Notes: generated from the sequence alone by a model not told the origin. A DNA stretch of 64,000 nucleotides from Paracoccaceae bacterium (GCA_028097405.1 JAOHEK010000012.1:1-64000), one strand, 5' to 3'; shown: positions 50,777-60,782, counted from the first letter of the stretch. Program-made: numbers and translations.

Positions 50777-51481
50777 ATGTCCAGAATCGCACTGGTCGAC
50801 GACGACCGGAATATTCTGACGTCTGTGTCTATGACACTCGAGGCGGAAGGTTTTGAGGTCGAGACTTATAACGACGGGCAGGCCGCCCTCGATGCATTCA
50901 ACAAGAAACTGCCGGATATGGCTGTTTTTGACATCAAGATGCCACGCATGGATGGCATGGATCTGCTTCAGCGGGTACGTCAAAAAACATCGATGCCGGT
51001 CATCTTCCTCACATCGAAAGATGATGAGATCGACGAAGTTCTGGGCCTACGTATGGGCGCGGACGACTACGTCAAGAAACCCTTCTCACAACGTTTGCTG
51101 GTCGAACGTATTCGCGCTCTATTGCGCCGTCAGGAAGTGATTGCTGGCGACAGTGAGGGTGTCGAGATTGATACTGCTCAGGTCATGACACGCGGCGAAT
51201 TGCGTATGGACCCGCTTCGGCACTCGGTATCTTGGAAAAACCGTGAAGTGTCGCTGACCGTTACTGAGTTCCTACTTTTGCAGGCTTTGGCACAGCGTCC
51301 GGGTTTTGTAAAAAGCCGCGATCAACTGATGGACGTCGCTTATGACGACCAAGTCTACGTTGATGACCGTACAATCGACAGTCACATCAAACGCCTGCGT
51401 AAAAAGATGCGCATGGTCGATGATGAGTTCTCGGCGATCGAGACGCTTTATGGCATCGGGTATCGTTACAACGAAGAATAG
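50777..51481 (+). CDS. chvI: Response regulator ChvI
   Basis: A 234-residue OmpR-type regulator: receiver [20 protein letters not shown], phosphoacceptor Asp52 in [32 protein letters not shown], then a winged helix with [20 protein letters not shown]. It pairs with the sensor ChvG encoded next. In alphaproteobacteria the pair controls envelope, acid and succinoglycan-type responses. The start of pckA lies 345 bp away, divergent. Confidence 0.94.
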   Translation: MSRIALVDDDRNILTSVSMTLEAEGFEVETYNDGQAALDAFNKKLPDMAVFDIKMPRMDGMDLLQRVRQKTSMPVIFLTSKDDEIDEVLGLRMGADDYVKKPFSQRLLVERIRALLRRQEVIAGDSEGVEIDTAQVMTRGELRMDPLRHSVSWKNREVSLTVTEFLLLQALAQRPGFVKSRDQLMDVAYDDQVYVDDRTIDSHIKRLRKKMRMVDDEFSAIETLYGIGYRYNEE

Positions 51482-53182
51482 ATGACTGCGGCGGGGGCCA
51501 ATATGGACGGCAGCAAACCAGCAGGTCAGGCTGATGTAGTCCTTGGCGAGGACTGGATCGGCGCCGACGCCGCGGCCGAAAGTGAAGCGCGCGCGAAACG
51601 AGACGGTCGCGGTGTCATAGCCATGAACCGTTCTCCGCTTGCGCGGAAAATCATCACGTTCAACCTGCTAGCGCTTTTGGTGCTAGTGGCAGGTGTTTTG
51701 TTTTTGACGCCTTTCCGCGAGAGCCTTGTGCTTCAGCGCGAACGGGCCATCGTTAGCGAAGCGGAACTGGTCGCGGGTTTTCTGGGCGCGCGTTTGGGTG
51801 CCGAGAATACAGCCGATTCCGGTGAACTGTTAAACAGCTTGCCGTTGCCTTCCGGGGCATCGGTTTTTGTTTACGACGGCAACGGTGCCTTACTAACGTC
51901 TGTCGAAGCACCAGAAAGGCCCTCTTCGGCGGGCGAATTGGACTCGAGCGGACGATCGACCTTTTTGACGGATTCATTAACGGCCATCTGGGACGGCGTC
52001 GCTTGGATCGCCAGACGGGATACCACACGGCCCGAGGCAAATACTGACAACGCCGCATTGGTCAAAACCCTTGTGACGGACGCTCTTTCCAATGGAACCA
52101 AGGTTCGATCGTCGGCAGATTTGTTTGGCAATACGATCTTTACTGTCGCCACACCGATCATGTCGGGCGGTGCCAAGACAGGTGTGGTTGCCATAGCCAG
52201 CGCCGCCGGCGAAATTGACGGGCTTGTCGCGGCTGAGCGCGAGCAAATTCTCCAAATGTTTGTGATCGCCATTCTTGTTTCGGTGGTGCTTAGCCTTGTG
52301 TTGGCGTCCACCATCGCGAACCCATTGTCTGATCTTGCAGCAGCGGCGGAAATAGGGCGCGACAAGAACGCACGCAAGTTCAGCCCAAGTCGGGTTCGAA
52401 TCCCAGATCTAACCGCGCGTCCTGATGAGATCGGGCGTCTTTCCGGCGCGCTTCGGGGTATGGTCACCGCGCTTTACGATCGCATCGATGCGAATGAACA
52501 GTTCGCCGCCGATGTGGCCCACGAAATCAAAAATCCATTGGCGTCCCTGCGCTCGGCGGTGTCATCGCTTAGAATGCAGCATCGCGAGGAACAAAAGAAT
52601 AAGCTTCTGGATGTTGTCGAACATGACACCCGGCGCTTAGACCGCTTGGTCAGTGACATCTCGAACGCGTCACGACTAGATAGTGAGCTGGTCAAGGAAG
52701 ACGAAGCGCCGTTCAACTTGTTGAAGATGATTGGCAACCTCACCGAGTATCTGGGTAACGAAGCGCGCGAGAAGGGTGTCGAATTCATTACCGATATGCC
52801 CGCAGACGCTATAGTGATCGATGGTCTTGAATCGCGGTTAGCGCAGGTTTTCGTGAACCTATTGACCAACGCAATGTCCTTTTGCGACGACGGTGACGCG
52901 ATCCGCGTTTGGGTCCGAAAGCGGGAAAATCGAGTTCTGGTCGTGGTCGAAGACACTGGCCCCGGTATCCCCGAGGAGGCGTTGACTAAGATTTTCAATC
53001 GCTTCTATACCGAACGCCCGGTCGATCATTTTGGCAATAATTCAGGTCTTGGACTTGCGATCTCGAAACAGATCGTCGAAGCCCATGGCGGCGTCATTTG
53101 GGCGGAGAACATTCGTCCTACAGATGCCGATGTCACGTCCGAGCCTCTGGGCGCGCGATTTGTCGTCGGTCTGCCAGTCTGA
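51482..53182 (+). CDS. chvG: Sensor histidine kinase ChvG
   Basis: A 566-residue inner-membrane kinase with transmembrane helices at about 57-76 and 258-278 flanking a periplasmic sensor domain, HAMP (about 279-335), His347 in FAADVAHEIKNPLASLRSA, and catalytic parts NAMSFCDDGDAIRVW and VEDTGPGIPEEALTKIFNRF. The long acidic N-terminus before the first helix is normal for ChvG/ExoS. It abuts chvI and is followed by hprK after 11 bp. Confidence 0.94.
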   Translation: MTAAGANMDGSKPAGQADVVLGEDWIGADAAAESEARAKRDGRGVIAMNRSPLARKIITFNLLALLVLVAGVLFLTPFRESLVLQRERAIVSEAELVAGFLGARLGAENTADSGELLNSLPLPSGASVFVYDGNGALLTSVEAPERPSSAGELDSSGRSTFLTDSLTAIWDGVAWIARRDTTRPEANTDNAALVKTLVTDALSNGTKVRSSADLFGNTIFTVATPIMSGGAKTGVVAIASAAGEIDGLVAAEREQILQMFVIAILVSVVLSLVLASTIANPLSDLAAAAEIGRDKNARKFSPSRVRIPDLTARPDEIGRLSGALRGMVTALYDRIDANEQFAADVAHEIKNPLASLRSAVSSLRMQHREEQKNKLLDVVEHDTRRLDRLVSDISNASRLDSELVKEDEAPFNLLKMIGNLTEYLGNEAREKGVEFITDMPADAIVIDGLESRLAQVFVNLLTNAMSFCDDGDAIRVWVRKRENRVLVVVEDTGPGIPEEALTKIFNRFYTERPVDHFGNNSGLGLAISKQIVEAHGGVIWAENIRPTDADVTSEPLGARFVVGLPV

Positions 53183-53193
53183 GGCGCGCTTTC

Positions 53194-53619
53194 GTGCCTG
53201 CCGCGGAATCCTCTGGGCTTATCCACGCATCCGCAGTTGCCGTCGGCACCGCCGGAGTTTTGATCACAGGGAAATCTGGTGCCGGAAAGTCCAGTCTAGC
53301 GCTTGCACTTATCGCCTTGGGAGCCGAACTGGTATCCGACGATCAGGTGTTACTGACGCGGAAAGACAGTGGCTTGCTGATGTCCGCCCCATCCACATTG
53401 AAAAACCGGATTGAAGCCCGAGGTATTGGTGTCTTGAGCCAACCTGCCAGACCCGCATGGGCACAGCTTGTCGTCGATCTGGATGACGTTGAGAAAGATC
53501 GCCTGCCGGATCGCCAAGAAATCGTGATCGCGGGGTCGCGGATAAGAGTGCTGCGGCGGGTTGAGAGTGATGCATTCCCTTCTATGCTCTATGTTCTGCT
53601 GCAAGGAGGTTTATCATGA
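53194..53619 (+). CDS. hprK: HPr kinase/phosphorylase, short alphaproteobacterial form
   Basis: A 141-residue kinase domain lacking the N-terminal half of the Firmicute enzyme. P-loop GKSGAGKS is at residues 26-33, followed by LIALGAELVSDDQVLL, which carries the catalytic-type Asp-Asp. GTG 53194 gives VPAAESSGLIHASAVAVG, the conserved start. It should phosphorylate the regulatory Ser of HPr (Ser49 of the ptsH product). It starts 11 bp after chvG and overlaps rapZ by ATGA, tying the PTS to ChvGI. Confidence 0.92.
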   Translation: MPAAESSGLIHASAVAVGTAGVLITGKSGAGKSSLALALIALGAELVSDDQVLLTRKDSGLLMSAPSTLKNRIEARGIGVLSQPARPAWAQLVVDLDDVEKDRLPDRQEIVIAGSRIRVLRRVESDAFPSMLYVLLQGGLS

Positions 53620-54530
53620 CCGAACGCGTCGTAAGCGCAGCACAAACTAGGGCTGTCCTTGTGACCGGTGCTTCTGGCGCGGGTCGCGCAACGGCGACGC
53701 GTGCCTTGGAAGACCTTGGATTTGAGACGATTGACAACATGCCATTGTCTCTTTTGTCGCGAGTCTTTGACGGCCCAACGTCGATGCCGCCTCTTGCCTT
53801 GGGAATCGACGTGCGCAACCGGGACTTTTCCGTGGATGCGATGCTCGCCGTGTTGGAAGACGTCGAAACAGACAGTGCCATTGATGCAGAGCTATTGTTT
53901 CTGGATTGTCGGCCCGATGTGTTGCTGCGCCGATATTCTGAGACCCGCCGCCGTCACCCATTAGCGCCGTCAGAAACGCCCCAAATTGGGATTGGACGCG
54001 AGATGGAGCTGTTAAACCCCATCCGTGCCCGCGCCGATCATCTGATCGACACTTCAGATATGACTCCCCATGACCTGAAGGCCGAGATCGAGCGACGATT
54101 TGCGCGCGACGGCGAAGGGATGTTGGTTCTTTCGGTTGAGAGTTTTTCCTATAAACGTGGGCTTCCCCGTGGTGTCGACATGATCTTTGACACGCGTTTC
54201 CTAGCGAACCCCCACTGGGAAGAAAGCCTGCGCGTTTTGGACGGGCGCGATCCGTCGGTTGCCGCTTACGTCGCCAGCGACCCGCGTTTCGCGGACTTTT
54301 TCAACAAGCTGGAAGACATGCTTGTCTCGCTTGTTCCCGCCTACATTGACGAGGGCAAAACCTATCTATCGGTCGGGCTAGGGTGTACCGGCGGGCAACA
54401 CAGATCTGTTGCAGTTGCGGAAAGATTGGCAAAGGCCCTTGCAGAGCAGGGGTGGCAGGTGTCAACTCGGCACCGTGAATTGGAACGACGGGGCAATGGT
54501 CCGTCGCCTTTGGTGGGGATTGCCGGTTGA
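53616..54530 (+). CDS. rapZ: RapZ-family nucleotide-binding regulatory protein
   Basis: A 304-residue RapZ with its N-terminal P-loop region altered: LVTGASGAGRATATRALEDL has Arg where GKS/GKT would have the invariant Lys. The following ETIDNMPLSLL and C-terminal RNA-binding part SFSYKRGLPRGVDMIFDTRF, PYWEESLR-like (here PHWEESLR), CTGGQHRSVAVAERLAKAL are typical. In enterobacteria it regulates glmS via small RNAs; in alphaproteobacteria it lies with hprK. Co-translated with hprK and the EIIA gene. Confidence 0.92.
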   Translation: MTERVVSAAQTRAVLVTGASGAGRATATRALEDLGFETIDNMPLSLLSRVFDGPTSMPPLALGIDVRNRDFSVDAMLAVLEDVETDSAIDAELLFLDCRPDVLLRRYSETRRRHPLAPSETPQIGIGREMELLNPIRARADHLIDTSDMTPHDLKAEIERRFARDGEGMLVLSVESFSYKRGLPRGVDMIFDTRFLANPHWEESLRVLDGRDPSVAAYVASDPRFADFFNKLEDMLVSLVPAYIDEGKTYLSVGLGCTGGQHRSVAVAERLAKALAEQGWQVSTRHRELERRGNGPSPLVGIAG

Positions 54531-54916
54531 TCGGTGTAGTTATAGTGGCTCATGGGGGCCTGGCGCAGGAATATCTTGCAGCCATGGAACATGTTGTGGG
54601 CAAACAAAACGGGGTCTGCGCTATTTCGATAGCGCCGGATCACGACAGAGAAGCGAAACAGGCCGAGATTTGCGCGGCGGCGGATAGCGTCGACACCGGC
54701 GATGGTGTTGTGGTTGTGACAGACATGTTCGGGGGGTCACCATCAAATTTGTCCCTTCAAGCCTGCAGCCCGGCTGATCGCAACATTCTCTACGGTGCCA
54801 ACCTGCCGATGCTTATAAAATTGGCAAAAACGCGCCATAAGCCCTTGAAGGTAGCTGTTGACGCAGCCCTTGCCGCGGGACGAAAGTATATAGACTGTTT
54901 CGAAGGAGGCAGGTGA
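54527..54916 (+). CDS. PTS mannose-type EIIA component
   Basis: A 129-residue EIIA(Man)-like domain with phosphoacceptor His9 in VVIVAHGGLAQEYLA and the conserved VVTDMFGGSPSNLSLQA. TTG start 54527 lies in the rapZ stop. No EIIB, C or D genes follow, so it is a regulatory phosphocarrier rather than part of a sugar uptake system. The usual name in this group is manX or ptsM-like. Confidence 0.9.
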   Translation: MIGVVIVAHGGLAQEYLAAMEHVVGKQNGVCAISIAPDHDREAKQAEICAAADSVDTGDGVVVVTDMFGGSPSNLSLQACSPADRNILYGANLPMLIKLAKTRHKPLKVAVDAALAAGRKYIDCFEGGR

Positions 54917-54922
54917 GGTGCT

Positions 54923-55201
54923 ATGTCTGATCCAGTGACCCGCACGCTCACGATCGTGAATGTAAAAGGTTTGCATGCCCGCGCGTCTGCGAAACTTGCG
55001 GAGTTGGTTGAAGATTTTGACGCCGATGCAATGGTCTCGAAGGATGGATTGGATGTGACCGGGGACAGTATCATGGGACTTTTGATGCTTGCAGCGGCGC
55101 GTGGCACAACGATTGATGTCACAACCAGTGGCGCTGACGCCCACGCTCTTGCCGACGCTATTGAAGCTCTTGTTGCGGACCGTTTTGGCGAGGACGCGTG
55201 A
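54923..55201 (+). CDS. ptsH: Phosphocarrier protein HPr
   Basis: A 92-residue HPr: active-site His18 in VKGLHARASAKLAELV and regulatory Ser49 in VTGDSIMGLLMLAA, the target of HprK. Elements of both EI-dependent and HprK-dependent phosphorylation are therefore present. It starts 6 bp after the EIIA gene. No enzyme I gene lies in the window. Confidence 0.94.
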   Translation: MSDPVTRTLTIVNVKGLHARASAKLAELVEDFDADAMVSKDGLDVTGDSIMGLLMLAAARGTTIDVTTSGADAHALADAIEALVADRFGEDA

Positions 55202-55204
55202 CCC

Positions 55205-56086
55205 TTGGCTGATCACATCACCAATTCTCCGGGCGACAGAGCAGAAGATGCAGACGGCTATATCCCCTACGACACAAAACGTCTGAGCTATGCGAATACC
55301 TTCCCACATAGGGGCAAACGGCTTGTTATCCGAACGATGGAGTGGTGTACGGGCAAGCTTCGTTTGCTTCAATTGATCCGCCGGTTCGAAGCTCAAGGTG
55401 TTGAAACCGGGCAGGGATTTTGGCCGCATGCGCTTGGCGTCATGGGCATATCGCTTAAGACGCCCCCAGAGGAATTCGCTAATATTCCGCCATCAGGCCC
55501 GGTGATTATTGTCGCCAACCATCCGCACGGTCTGGTTGACGGTATGATTTTGGCCGAACTTATCGGGCGGGTTCGGACTGACTACAAAATTCTCACGCGT
55601 TCGCTTCTGACCGGCATTCCCGAAATCGAGCAATTCATGATCCCTGTGCCGTTTCCGCACGAAAAAAACTCGATCCAGAAAAGCCTTGAAATGCGCAAAA
55701 CGGCCATGGCGCATCTTGCGACCGGGGGTGTGATCGTGCTTTTCCCATCGGGCACAGTGGCGACCTCAAAGGGTTGGTGGGGACCGGCGATTGAACAGGA
55801 CTGGAACCCGTTCACGGCTAAAATGGTCGTCAAATCCGGTGCAACCGTCGTGCCGATCCACTTTTCTGGCGCCAATTCGCGAGCGTATCAAATTGCCGAC
55901 AAGGTCAGCGCGACGGTACGCCAAGGTTTGCTTTTACACGAAGTTGTACATGCCCTGAATCGCTCCCAAAGGCCTCACATCGGAAAACCCTTCGATCGAG
56001 CAGAAATCGAAGCCCGCAAATCCGCGCCGCGTGAGTTGATGGATTGGATGCGGGCTGAAACGTTGAAACTGGGCGCCGCGGACTAA
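55205..56086 (+). CDS. Lysophospholipid acyltransferase family protein
   Basis: A 293-residue PlsC-superfamily protein: IIVANHPHGLVDGMILAEL is the catalytic His/Asp block, followed by VIVLFPSGTVATSKGWWG (glycerol-phosphate-binding segment) and VVPIHFSGANSRAYQ. TTG start 55205. Co-directional with ptsH with 3 bp between. Acylates a glycerophospholipid precursor; the exact acceptor is unknown. Confidence 0.85.
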   Translation: MADHITNSPGDRAEDADGYIPYDTKRLSYANTFPHRGKRLVIRTMEWCTGKLRLLQLIRRFEAQGVETGQGFWPHALGVMGISLKTPPEEFANIPPSGPVIIVANHPHGLVDGMILAELIGRVRTDYKILTRSLLTGIPEIEQFMIPVPFPHEKNSIQKSLEMRKTAMAHLATGGVIVLFPSGTVATSKGWWGPAIEQDWNPFTAKMVVKSGATVVPIHFSGANSRAYQIADKVSATVRQGLLLHEVVHALNRSQRPHIGKPFDRAEIEARKSAPRELMDWMRAETLKLGAAD

Positions 56087-56133
56087 ACCAACAATGGGCC
56101 GAGCCTTAGGCGCTTTGGTGGATCACGTCTGGT

Positions 56134-57009
56134 CTAGCGTGTCGGAACGGGCGGATCCTGACGATAGTCATAGAAACCGCGATCAGCCTTCCGGCCCAAC
56201 CATCCCGCTTCCACATATTTTGTCAGCAAGGGGCAGGGACGATACTTAGTATCCGCCAAGCCCTCGTGCAGAACGTTCATGATCGCCAGACAGGTGTCTA
56301 GCCCGATGAAATCCGCAAGCTCCAATGGCCCCATCGGATGGTTCGTTCCCAGCTTCATCGCCGAATCGATCGACGCGACCGAGCCAACACCTTCGTAAAG
56401 CGTATAGACCGCTTCGTTGATCATTGGCATCAGGATGCGGTTCACGATAAAGGCCGGGAAATCTTCGGCTGTGGCGGATGTTTTGCCCAGGCGTTCAACA
56501 ACGGCTTTAAGTTCTTGATAGGTGGGGTCGTCTGTTGCGATCCCCCGGATCAGTTCAACCAATTGCATGATCGGCACGGGGTTCATAAAATGAAACCCCA
56601 TGAATTTTTCGGGTCGATCTGTGCGGCTGGCAAGACGTGTGATCGAAATCGATGATGTGTTCGACGTCAGGATGGTATGTGGCGCGAGATGAGGCACCAA
56701 ATCCTCGAAAATCTTCGCCTTTACGGCTTCACGTTCGGTGGCAGCCTCGATCACAAGGTCGGTTTTTCCGAGGTCTGCCAACGTCAGAGTGGTAGAAATA
56801 CGCGCCATCGTAGCACGGGCCTCTTCCTCTGAAATACGTTCGCGGCTGACTTGGCGAGCAAGGTTGCCGTCAATCAGGCTTAGCGCGGAATCCAAAGCTG
56901 ATTGGTCAATGTCGTTCATAACGACATCATAACCGGCAAGAGCGAAAACGTGTGCAATGCCATTGCCCATCTGACCTGCGCCGATCACGCCTACTGTTTT
57001 GATGCTCAT
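56134..57009 (-). CDS. hbdA: 3-hydroxybutyryl-CoA dehydrogenase
   Basis: A 291-residue NAD-dependent enzyme of short-chain 3-hydroxyacyl-CoA oxidation. NAD fold GVIGAGQMGNGIAHVFALAG, ILTSNTSSISITRLA, FMGFHFMNPVPIMQLVELIR (catalytic His) and FIVNRILMPMINEAVY are intact. ATG 57009 gives the usual length; the frame extends 18 codons upstream. Fits with etfAB nearby and the acyl-CoA dehydrogenase at 46 kb. Confidence 0.94.
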   Translation of the reverse strand: MSIKTVGVIGAGQMGNGIAHVFALAGYDVVMNDIDQSALDSALSLIDGNLARQVSRERISEEEARATMARISTTLTLADLGKTDLVIEAATEREAVKAKIFEDLVPHLAPHTILTSNTSSISITRLASRTDRPEKFMGFHFMNPVPIMQLVELIRGIATDDPTYQELKAVVERLGKTSATAEDFPAFIVNRILMPMINEAVYTLYEGVGSVASIDSAMKLGTNHPMGPLELADFIGLDTCLAIMNVLHEGLADTKYRPCPLLTKYVEAGWLGRKADRGFYDYRQDPPVPTR

Positions 57010-57158
57010 GTTGGAAATCATCCTTTCGCCGCGACAATAGTCTTTGCCGCGAACCCAGTGCAAGCCCGGCCGATCTCTAAAATCTTACCTTTAGGACATT
57101 CTCAAATCATTGCGAGGATGCTGGGGCGTAACGAAATTCTCTAAAGGCAGTATTCGTT

Positions 57159-58010
57159 GTGACCTTGGATGCCAAAGAAAAGCCCGTGCCGCTGGACTAT
57201 CGGATGTGCAGCTACGATGGATGCCGTCTCAGTTTTCGTGGGCCAATTGTATCGCTGACCGATCCCTATATCGCTGTCCTTGGCGGAACCGAGGTTTTTG
57301 GGCGTTTTGTGCAACAACCGTTCCCTGAGTTGATGCAGGAATGGACCGGTCAGTCGGTGGCCAACTTCGGCGTGGCGCAGGCAGGTTTGTCGCTGTTCAG
57401 CGAGGAACCTTGGTTATTGGATGCCGGTTCTAGGGCAGATATCACCGTACTTCAGATACTTGGCGCGCAAAACATGTCGAACAGGTTGTACAGTGTGCAT
57501 TCGCGTCGCAACGATAGGTTCTTGTCGGTATCGCCTGCGCTGCGCGAAATGTATCCAGATGTCGATTTTACGGAAATTAACTTTACAGGGCATCTGCTTG
57601 AAACGCTGGCGGATGACGAAGCCATGTTTGCGTCGCTTGTGAAGGAACTAAAGTGGGCTTGGGTGCAGCGTATGCGCCGGGTCATCAAAATGTTGCAGGG
57701 CGACGTGATGCTATTATGGATGTCAGACCGAAGCCCTGATGAAGACGGCGCATCTCGGGAAGCTTGCGAGCCGCTTTTTGTTGACCGCGAAATGTTGAAC
57801 GCCTTGTCAGGCGACGTGGCCGGTACGGTTGAGATTTTGACTGACACAAATCCGAACAAATTGAATGAAATGCTGATAGGCGATGGTGAAATCGACGCGG
57901 CGCTTTGTATGCCGGGTCCGCAAGATCACATGCGCGCGGCTGAGGCGATTGCGGTTGCGGTGGCCAAAATAAAAAGCGCGGATCCGAAGGATTTCCAGAT
58001 CCGCGCTTAA
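57159..58010 (+). CDS. DUF6473-like protein
   Basis: A 283-residue soluble protein with GTG start. Blocks DYRMCSYDGCRLSFRGPIVS, YIAVLGGTEVFGRFVQQPFP and LQILGAQNMSNRLYSVHSRR are typical of a family confined mostly to Rhodobacterales and thought to be related to sulfotransferase or SGNH-like glycan-modifying proteins; I would not assign an activity. It ends 3 bp from the stop of etfA. Confidence 0.7.
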   Translation: MTLDAKEKPVPLDYRMCSYDGCRLSFRGPIVSLTDPYIAVLGGTEVFGRFVQQPFPELMQEWTGQSVANFGVAQAGLSLFSEEPWLLDAGSRADITVLQILGAQNMSNRLYSVHSRRNDRFLSVSPALREMYPDVDFTEINFTGHLLETLADDEAMFASLVKELKWAWVQRMRRVIKMLQGDVMLLWMSDRSPDEDGASREACEPLFVDREMLNALSGDVAGTVEILTDTNPNKLNEMLIGDGEIDAALCMPGPQDHMRAAEAIAVAVAKIKSADPKDFQIRA

Positions 58011-58013
58011 ATC

Positions 58014-58940
58014 TTAGAGCTTTTCCATCAGTTCGGGAACGGCAGTGAACAAATCGGCCACCAAACCATAGTCCGCAACCTGGAAGATGGGGGCTTCTTC
58101 ATCCTTATTGATCGCAACGATCACTTTGGAATCCTTCATGCCCGCCAAATGCTGGATCGCACCCGAGATGCCTACGGCAACGTAAAGGTCAGGTGCCACG
58201 ACCTTACCGGTCTGACCAACCTGCCAATCGTTCGGTGCATAGCCCGAATCGACGGCGGCCCGCGACGCGCCAACGGCGGCGCCAAGTTTGTCGGCAAGCT
58301 TTTCGATCAGCGCAAAGTCTTCCTCGGACCCGACGCCGCGACCGCCAGACACCACAACGCCCGCGCTGGTCAGTTCTGGCCGGTCGCTGGCTGCAACCTT
58401 GTCTTCGACCCATTCTGACAGACCTGGGTTTTCAGCCGCACCAACAGTTTCAATCGACGCCGAACCACCTTCACCGGCGGCATCGAATGTCGATGTCCGC
58501 ACCGTAATGACTTTCGTCGCATCGGCAGATTTCACCGTCTGGATCGCGTTGCCAGCGTAGATAGGACGTTCGAATGTGTCCGCGTCAACAACGCCAGAGA
58601 TGTCGGAAATTACCATAACGTCCAAAAGCGCAGCCACCCGAGGAAGGATGTTCTTCGCGTCGGTCGTCGCAGGTGCCACGATGTGGCTGTAGTCTCCGGC
58701 GATTGACACTAGAAGTGCTGCCGTCGTTTCAGCCATCCTGTGACCAAGCGAGGCATCTTCCGCCACTAGAACTTTGGATACACCATCGATTTTCGCGGCT
58801 GTTTCGCCAGCGGCTGCCGCAGATGCACCGGCGCACAATACAGTGACTTCGCCCATGGCGACCCCAGCTGTAACCGCTTTAGAAGTTGCATCGACGTTCA
58901 ACGCCCCGTCGGTCACTTCGGCAAGTAAAAGGACTGCCAT
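58014..58940 (-). CDS. etfA: Electron transfer flavoprotein alpha subunit
   Basis: A 308-residue FAD-binding subunit that carries electrons from acyl-CoA dehydrogenases to ETF-quinone oxidoreductase. The C-terminal FAD domain has [60 protein letters not shown] and [16 protein letters not shown], all conserved. It overlaps etfB by one base. Confidence 0.96.
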   Translation of the reverse strand: MAVLLLAEVTDGALNVDATSKAVTAGVAMGEVTVLCAGASAAAAGETAAKIDGVSKVLVAEDASLGHRMAETTAALLVSIAGDYSHIVAPATTDAKNILPRVAALLDVMVISDISGVVDADTFERPIYAGNAIQTVKSADATKVITVRTSTFDAAGEGGSASIETVGAAENPGLSEWVEDKVAASDRPELTSAGVVVSGGRGVGSEEDFALIEKLADKLGAAVGASRAAVDSGYAPNDWQVGQTGKVVAPDLYVAVGISGAIQHLAGMKDSKVIVAINKDEEAPIFQVADYGLVADLFTAVPELMEKL

Positions 58941-59698
58941 CAGATTGCCCCCACTTCTTTAAGTTTCGTCACTAGTTCGTCGACCGATCCAACAATCTCG
59001 CCTGCTTTGCGTGTTTGCGGCTCGGTGGTCGAGACGATTTGAAGTCTTGGGCTGACATCCACGCCGTAGTCGGCAGGTGTCTTTTCGTCCAAGGGCTTTT
59101 TCTTCGCCTTCATGATGTTTGGCAAAGACGCATAACGCGGCTCGTTCAAACGAAGATCGACGGTCACGATCGCAGGCATCTTGACCTTGATCGTTTGCAG
59201 ACCGCCGTCGACTTCGCGCGTGACAGTGGCGCTATCGCCGTCGATTTTCACCTCGGAGGCAAAAGTTGCCTGTGCCCAGCCTGTCAACGCGGCCAGCATC
59301 TGGCCAGTGGCGTTCATATCGTTATCAATGGCTTGCTTGCCACAGATAACGATGCCCGGCTGCTCTTCGTCGATCACACCCTTAAGAAGCTTTGCGACCG
59401 CTAGGGGTTCGATGTCCGAATGGACGTCATCTGCCGCAACAATCAAAATCGCGCGGTCTGCACCCATGGCCAAAGCCGTGCGCAAGGTTTCTTGCGCTTG
59501 TTTGACGCCAATCGAAACCGCGATGACTTCCTCGGCAGTGCCTGCTTCTTTCAGGCGGATCGCCTCTTCCACAGCGATTTCGTCGAACGGGTTCATCGAC
59601 ATCTTTACGTTCGCAAGATCAACACCGCTTCCGTCCGCTTTGACCCGGACTTTCACGTTATAGTCGATCACGCGTTTGACAGGTACCAACACCTTCAT
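58940..59698 (-). CDS. etfB: Electron transfer flavoprotein beta subunit
   Basis: A 252-residue AMP-binding subunit of [61 protein letters not shown] and the motif [20 protein letters not shown], followed by the [11 protein letters not shown] recognition loop, are intact. AGAGGAG precedes ATG 59698. Confidence 0.96.
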   Translation of the reverse strand: MKVLVPVKRVIDYNVKVRVKADGSGVDLANVKMSMNPFDEIAVEEAIRLKEAGTAEEVIAVSIGVKQAQETLRTALAMGADRAILIVAADDVHSDIEPLAVAKLLKGVIDEEQPGIVICGKQAIDNDMNATGQMLAALTGWAQATFASEVKIDGDSATVTREVDGGLQTIKVKMPAIVTVDLRLNEPRYASLPNIMKAKKKPLDEKTPADYGVDVSPRLQIVSTTEPQTRKAGEIVGSVDELVTKLKEVGAI

Positions 59699-59829
59699 AA
59701 GCGCAACTCCTCTAAGTTATTGCAGCCGGGTCTATCGGAGCGAAATCGCCTTTGACAGTCAAAAAACGACAAGAAAATGTGACAAACGTGACGTTATGAT
59801 ATCCTAGAACGAATCGTTGGAGGTGTGTC

Positions 59830-60189
59830 ATGGCGAAAGCATTGGGTGTTGGCGGATTCTTTTTTCGAGCGCAAAACCCTGCTGCCTTGGCGGAATGGTA
59901 TCAGACGCACCTTGGAATCAATCCCGCCCCAACCGATCTGGACGCACCGCCATGGGTGACAGACGGTGGCGTGACGGTGTTTTCTCCCTTCGCTGCCGAC
60001 ACGGACTACTTTCGGCCGGACAAGAATTTCATGATTAATTTCCGGGTCGACGACATGGATGGCATAATTGCTCAGCTGACCGATGCGGGGATTGAGATAA
60101 AAAACACACAGACGATGGACGGCATCGGTCGGTTTGTGCACATCGAAGACCCGGAAGGCACGCCAATCGAACTCTGGCAGCCAGCCTGA
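59830..60189 (+). CDS. VOC (glyoxalase/dioxygenase) superfamily protein
   Basis: A 119-residue protein made of two beta-alpha-beta modules: GGFFFRAQNPAALAEWYQTH, then NFRVDDMDGIIAQLTDAGIE and FVHIEDPEGTPIELWQP. The final Glu is the usual metal ligand, but metal residues in the first half (no His at the start) look incomplete. May be a lactoylglutathione lyase-like or binding protein. Divergent from etfB. Confidence 0.82.
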   Translation: MAKALGVGGFFFRAQNPAALAEWYQTHLGINPAPTDLDAPPWVTDGGVTVFSPFAADTDYFRPDKNFMINFRVDDMDGIIAQLTDAGIEIKNTQTMDGIGRFVHIEDPEGTPIELWQPA

Positions 60190-60314
60190 AAAATAAAAAA
60201 TCGGGATTCGTCTTGGGGGTTGTCCGAGTCAATAGCAAAGGCTTGTTGCCTGCAAGTGTTCGACACGTCTAGTTTGGTCTTGCGATTCATTTCGTCCTTG
60301 GGGGGACATGGGAT

Positions 60315-60758
60315 ATGAGACTGGGCACCGACGTTGGGGAAATGACTCCTGACGTGGCATGGAATAACTTAAAAAACGAAGAGACTGCCCGTCTCATTGA
60401 CGTCAGGACACGCGCCGAATGGGGTTTTGTCGGCGTACCTGACACGCGGGAATTGGAGCAGACGCCGATATTTATCGAGTGGTCTTCCTATCCCGATATG
60501 TCCGTCAACCCGGCGTTTGCCGCAGAGGTAGAGGAAGCCATCGGGTCGGAGAATCCCGGGACGCTCTTTTTCCTTTGTCGGTCGGGTGCACGATCCTTGA
60601 AGGCTGCCATGGCGGTCACCGATTATTTTGCCCAACAGGGCAAATTGGTAACCTGCGTGAATGTGCTTGAAGGGTTCGAGGGCGATGTGGACGCATCGGG
60701 ACACCGGGGCAGCCAAAATGGCTGGAAAGCTCGGGGACTGGCTTGGCGCCAGTCATGA
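60315..60758 (+). CDS. Rhodanese-domain sulfurtransferase
   Basis: A 147-residue single rhodanese domain: ARLIDVRTRAEWGFVGVP at the front and LFFLCRSGARSLKAAMAV, with active-site Cys in the CRSGARS loop. The loop length is that of GlpE-like or 'CRSGxRS' enzymes. The C-terminal tail GSQNGWKARGLAW is conserved in alphaproteobacteria. It directly precedes dnaA. Confidence 0.86.
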   Translation: MRLGTDVGEMTPDVAWNNLKNEETARLIDVRTRAEWGFVGVPDTRELEQTPIFIEWSSYPDMSVNPAFAAEVEEAIGSENPGTLFFLCRSGARSLKAAMAVTDYFAQQGKLVTCVNVLEGFEGDVDASGHRGSQNGWKARGLAWRQS

Positions 60759-60782
60759 AACAGAGGACGCAGTGGGCCAATT

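Noticed and set aside
60190-60314. Origin of replication ahead of the rhodanese gene and dnaA
   Set aside because: Short, contains no repeated 9-mers like TTATCCACA and no clear A+T-rich unwinding element.
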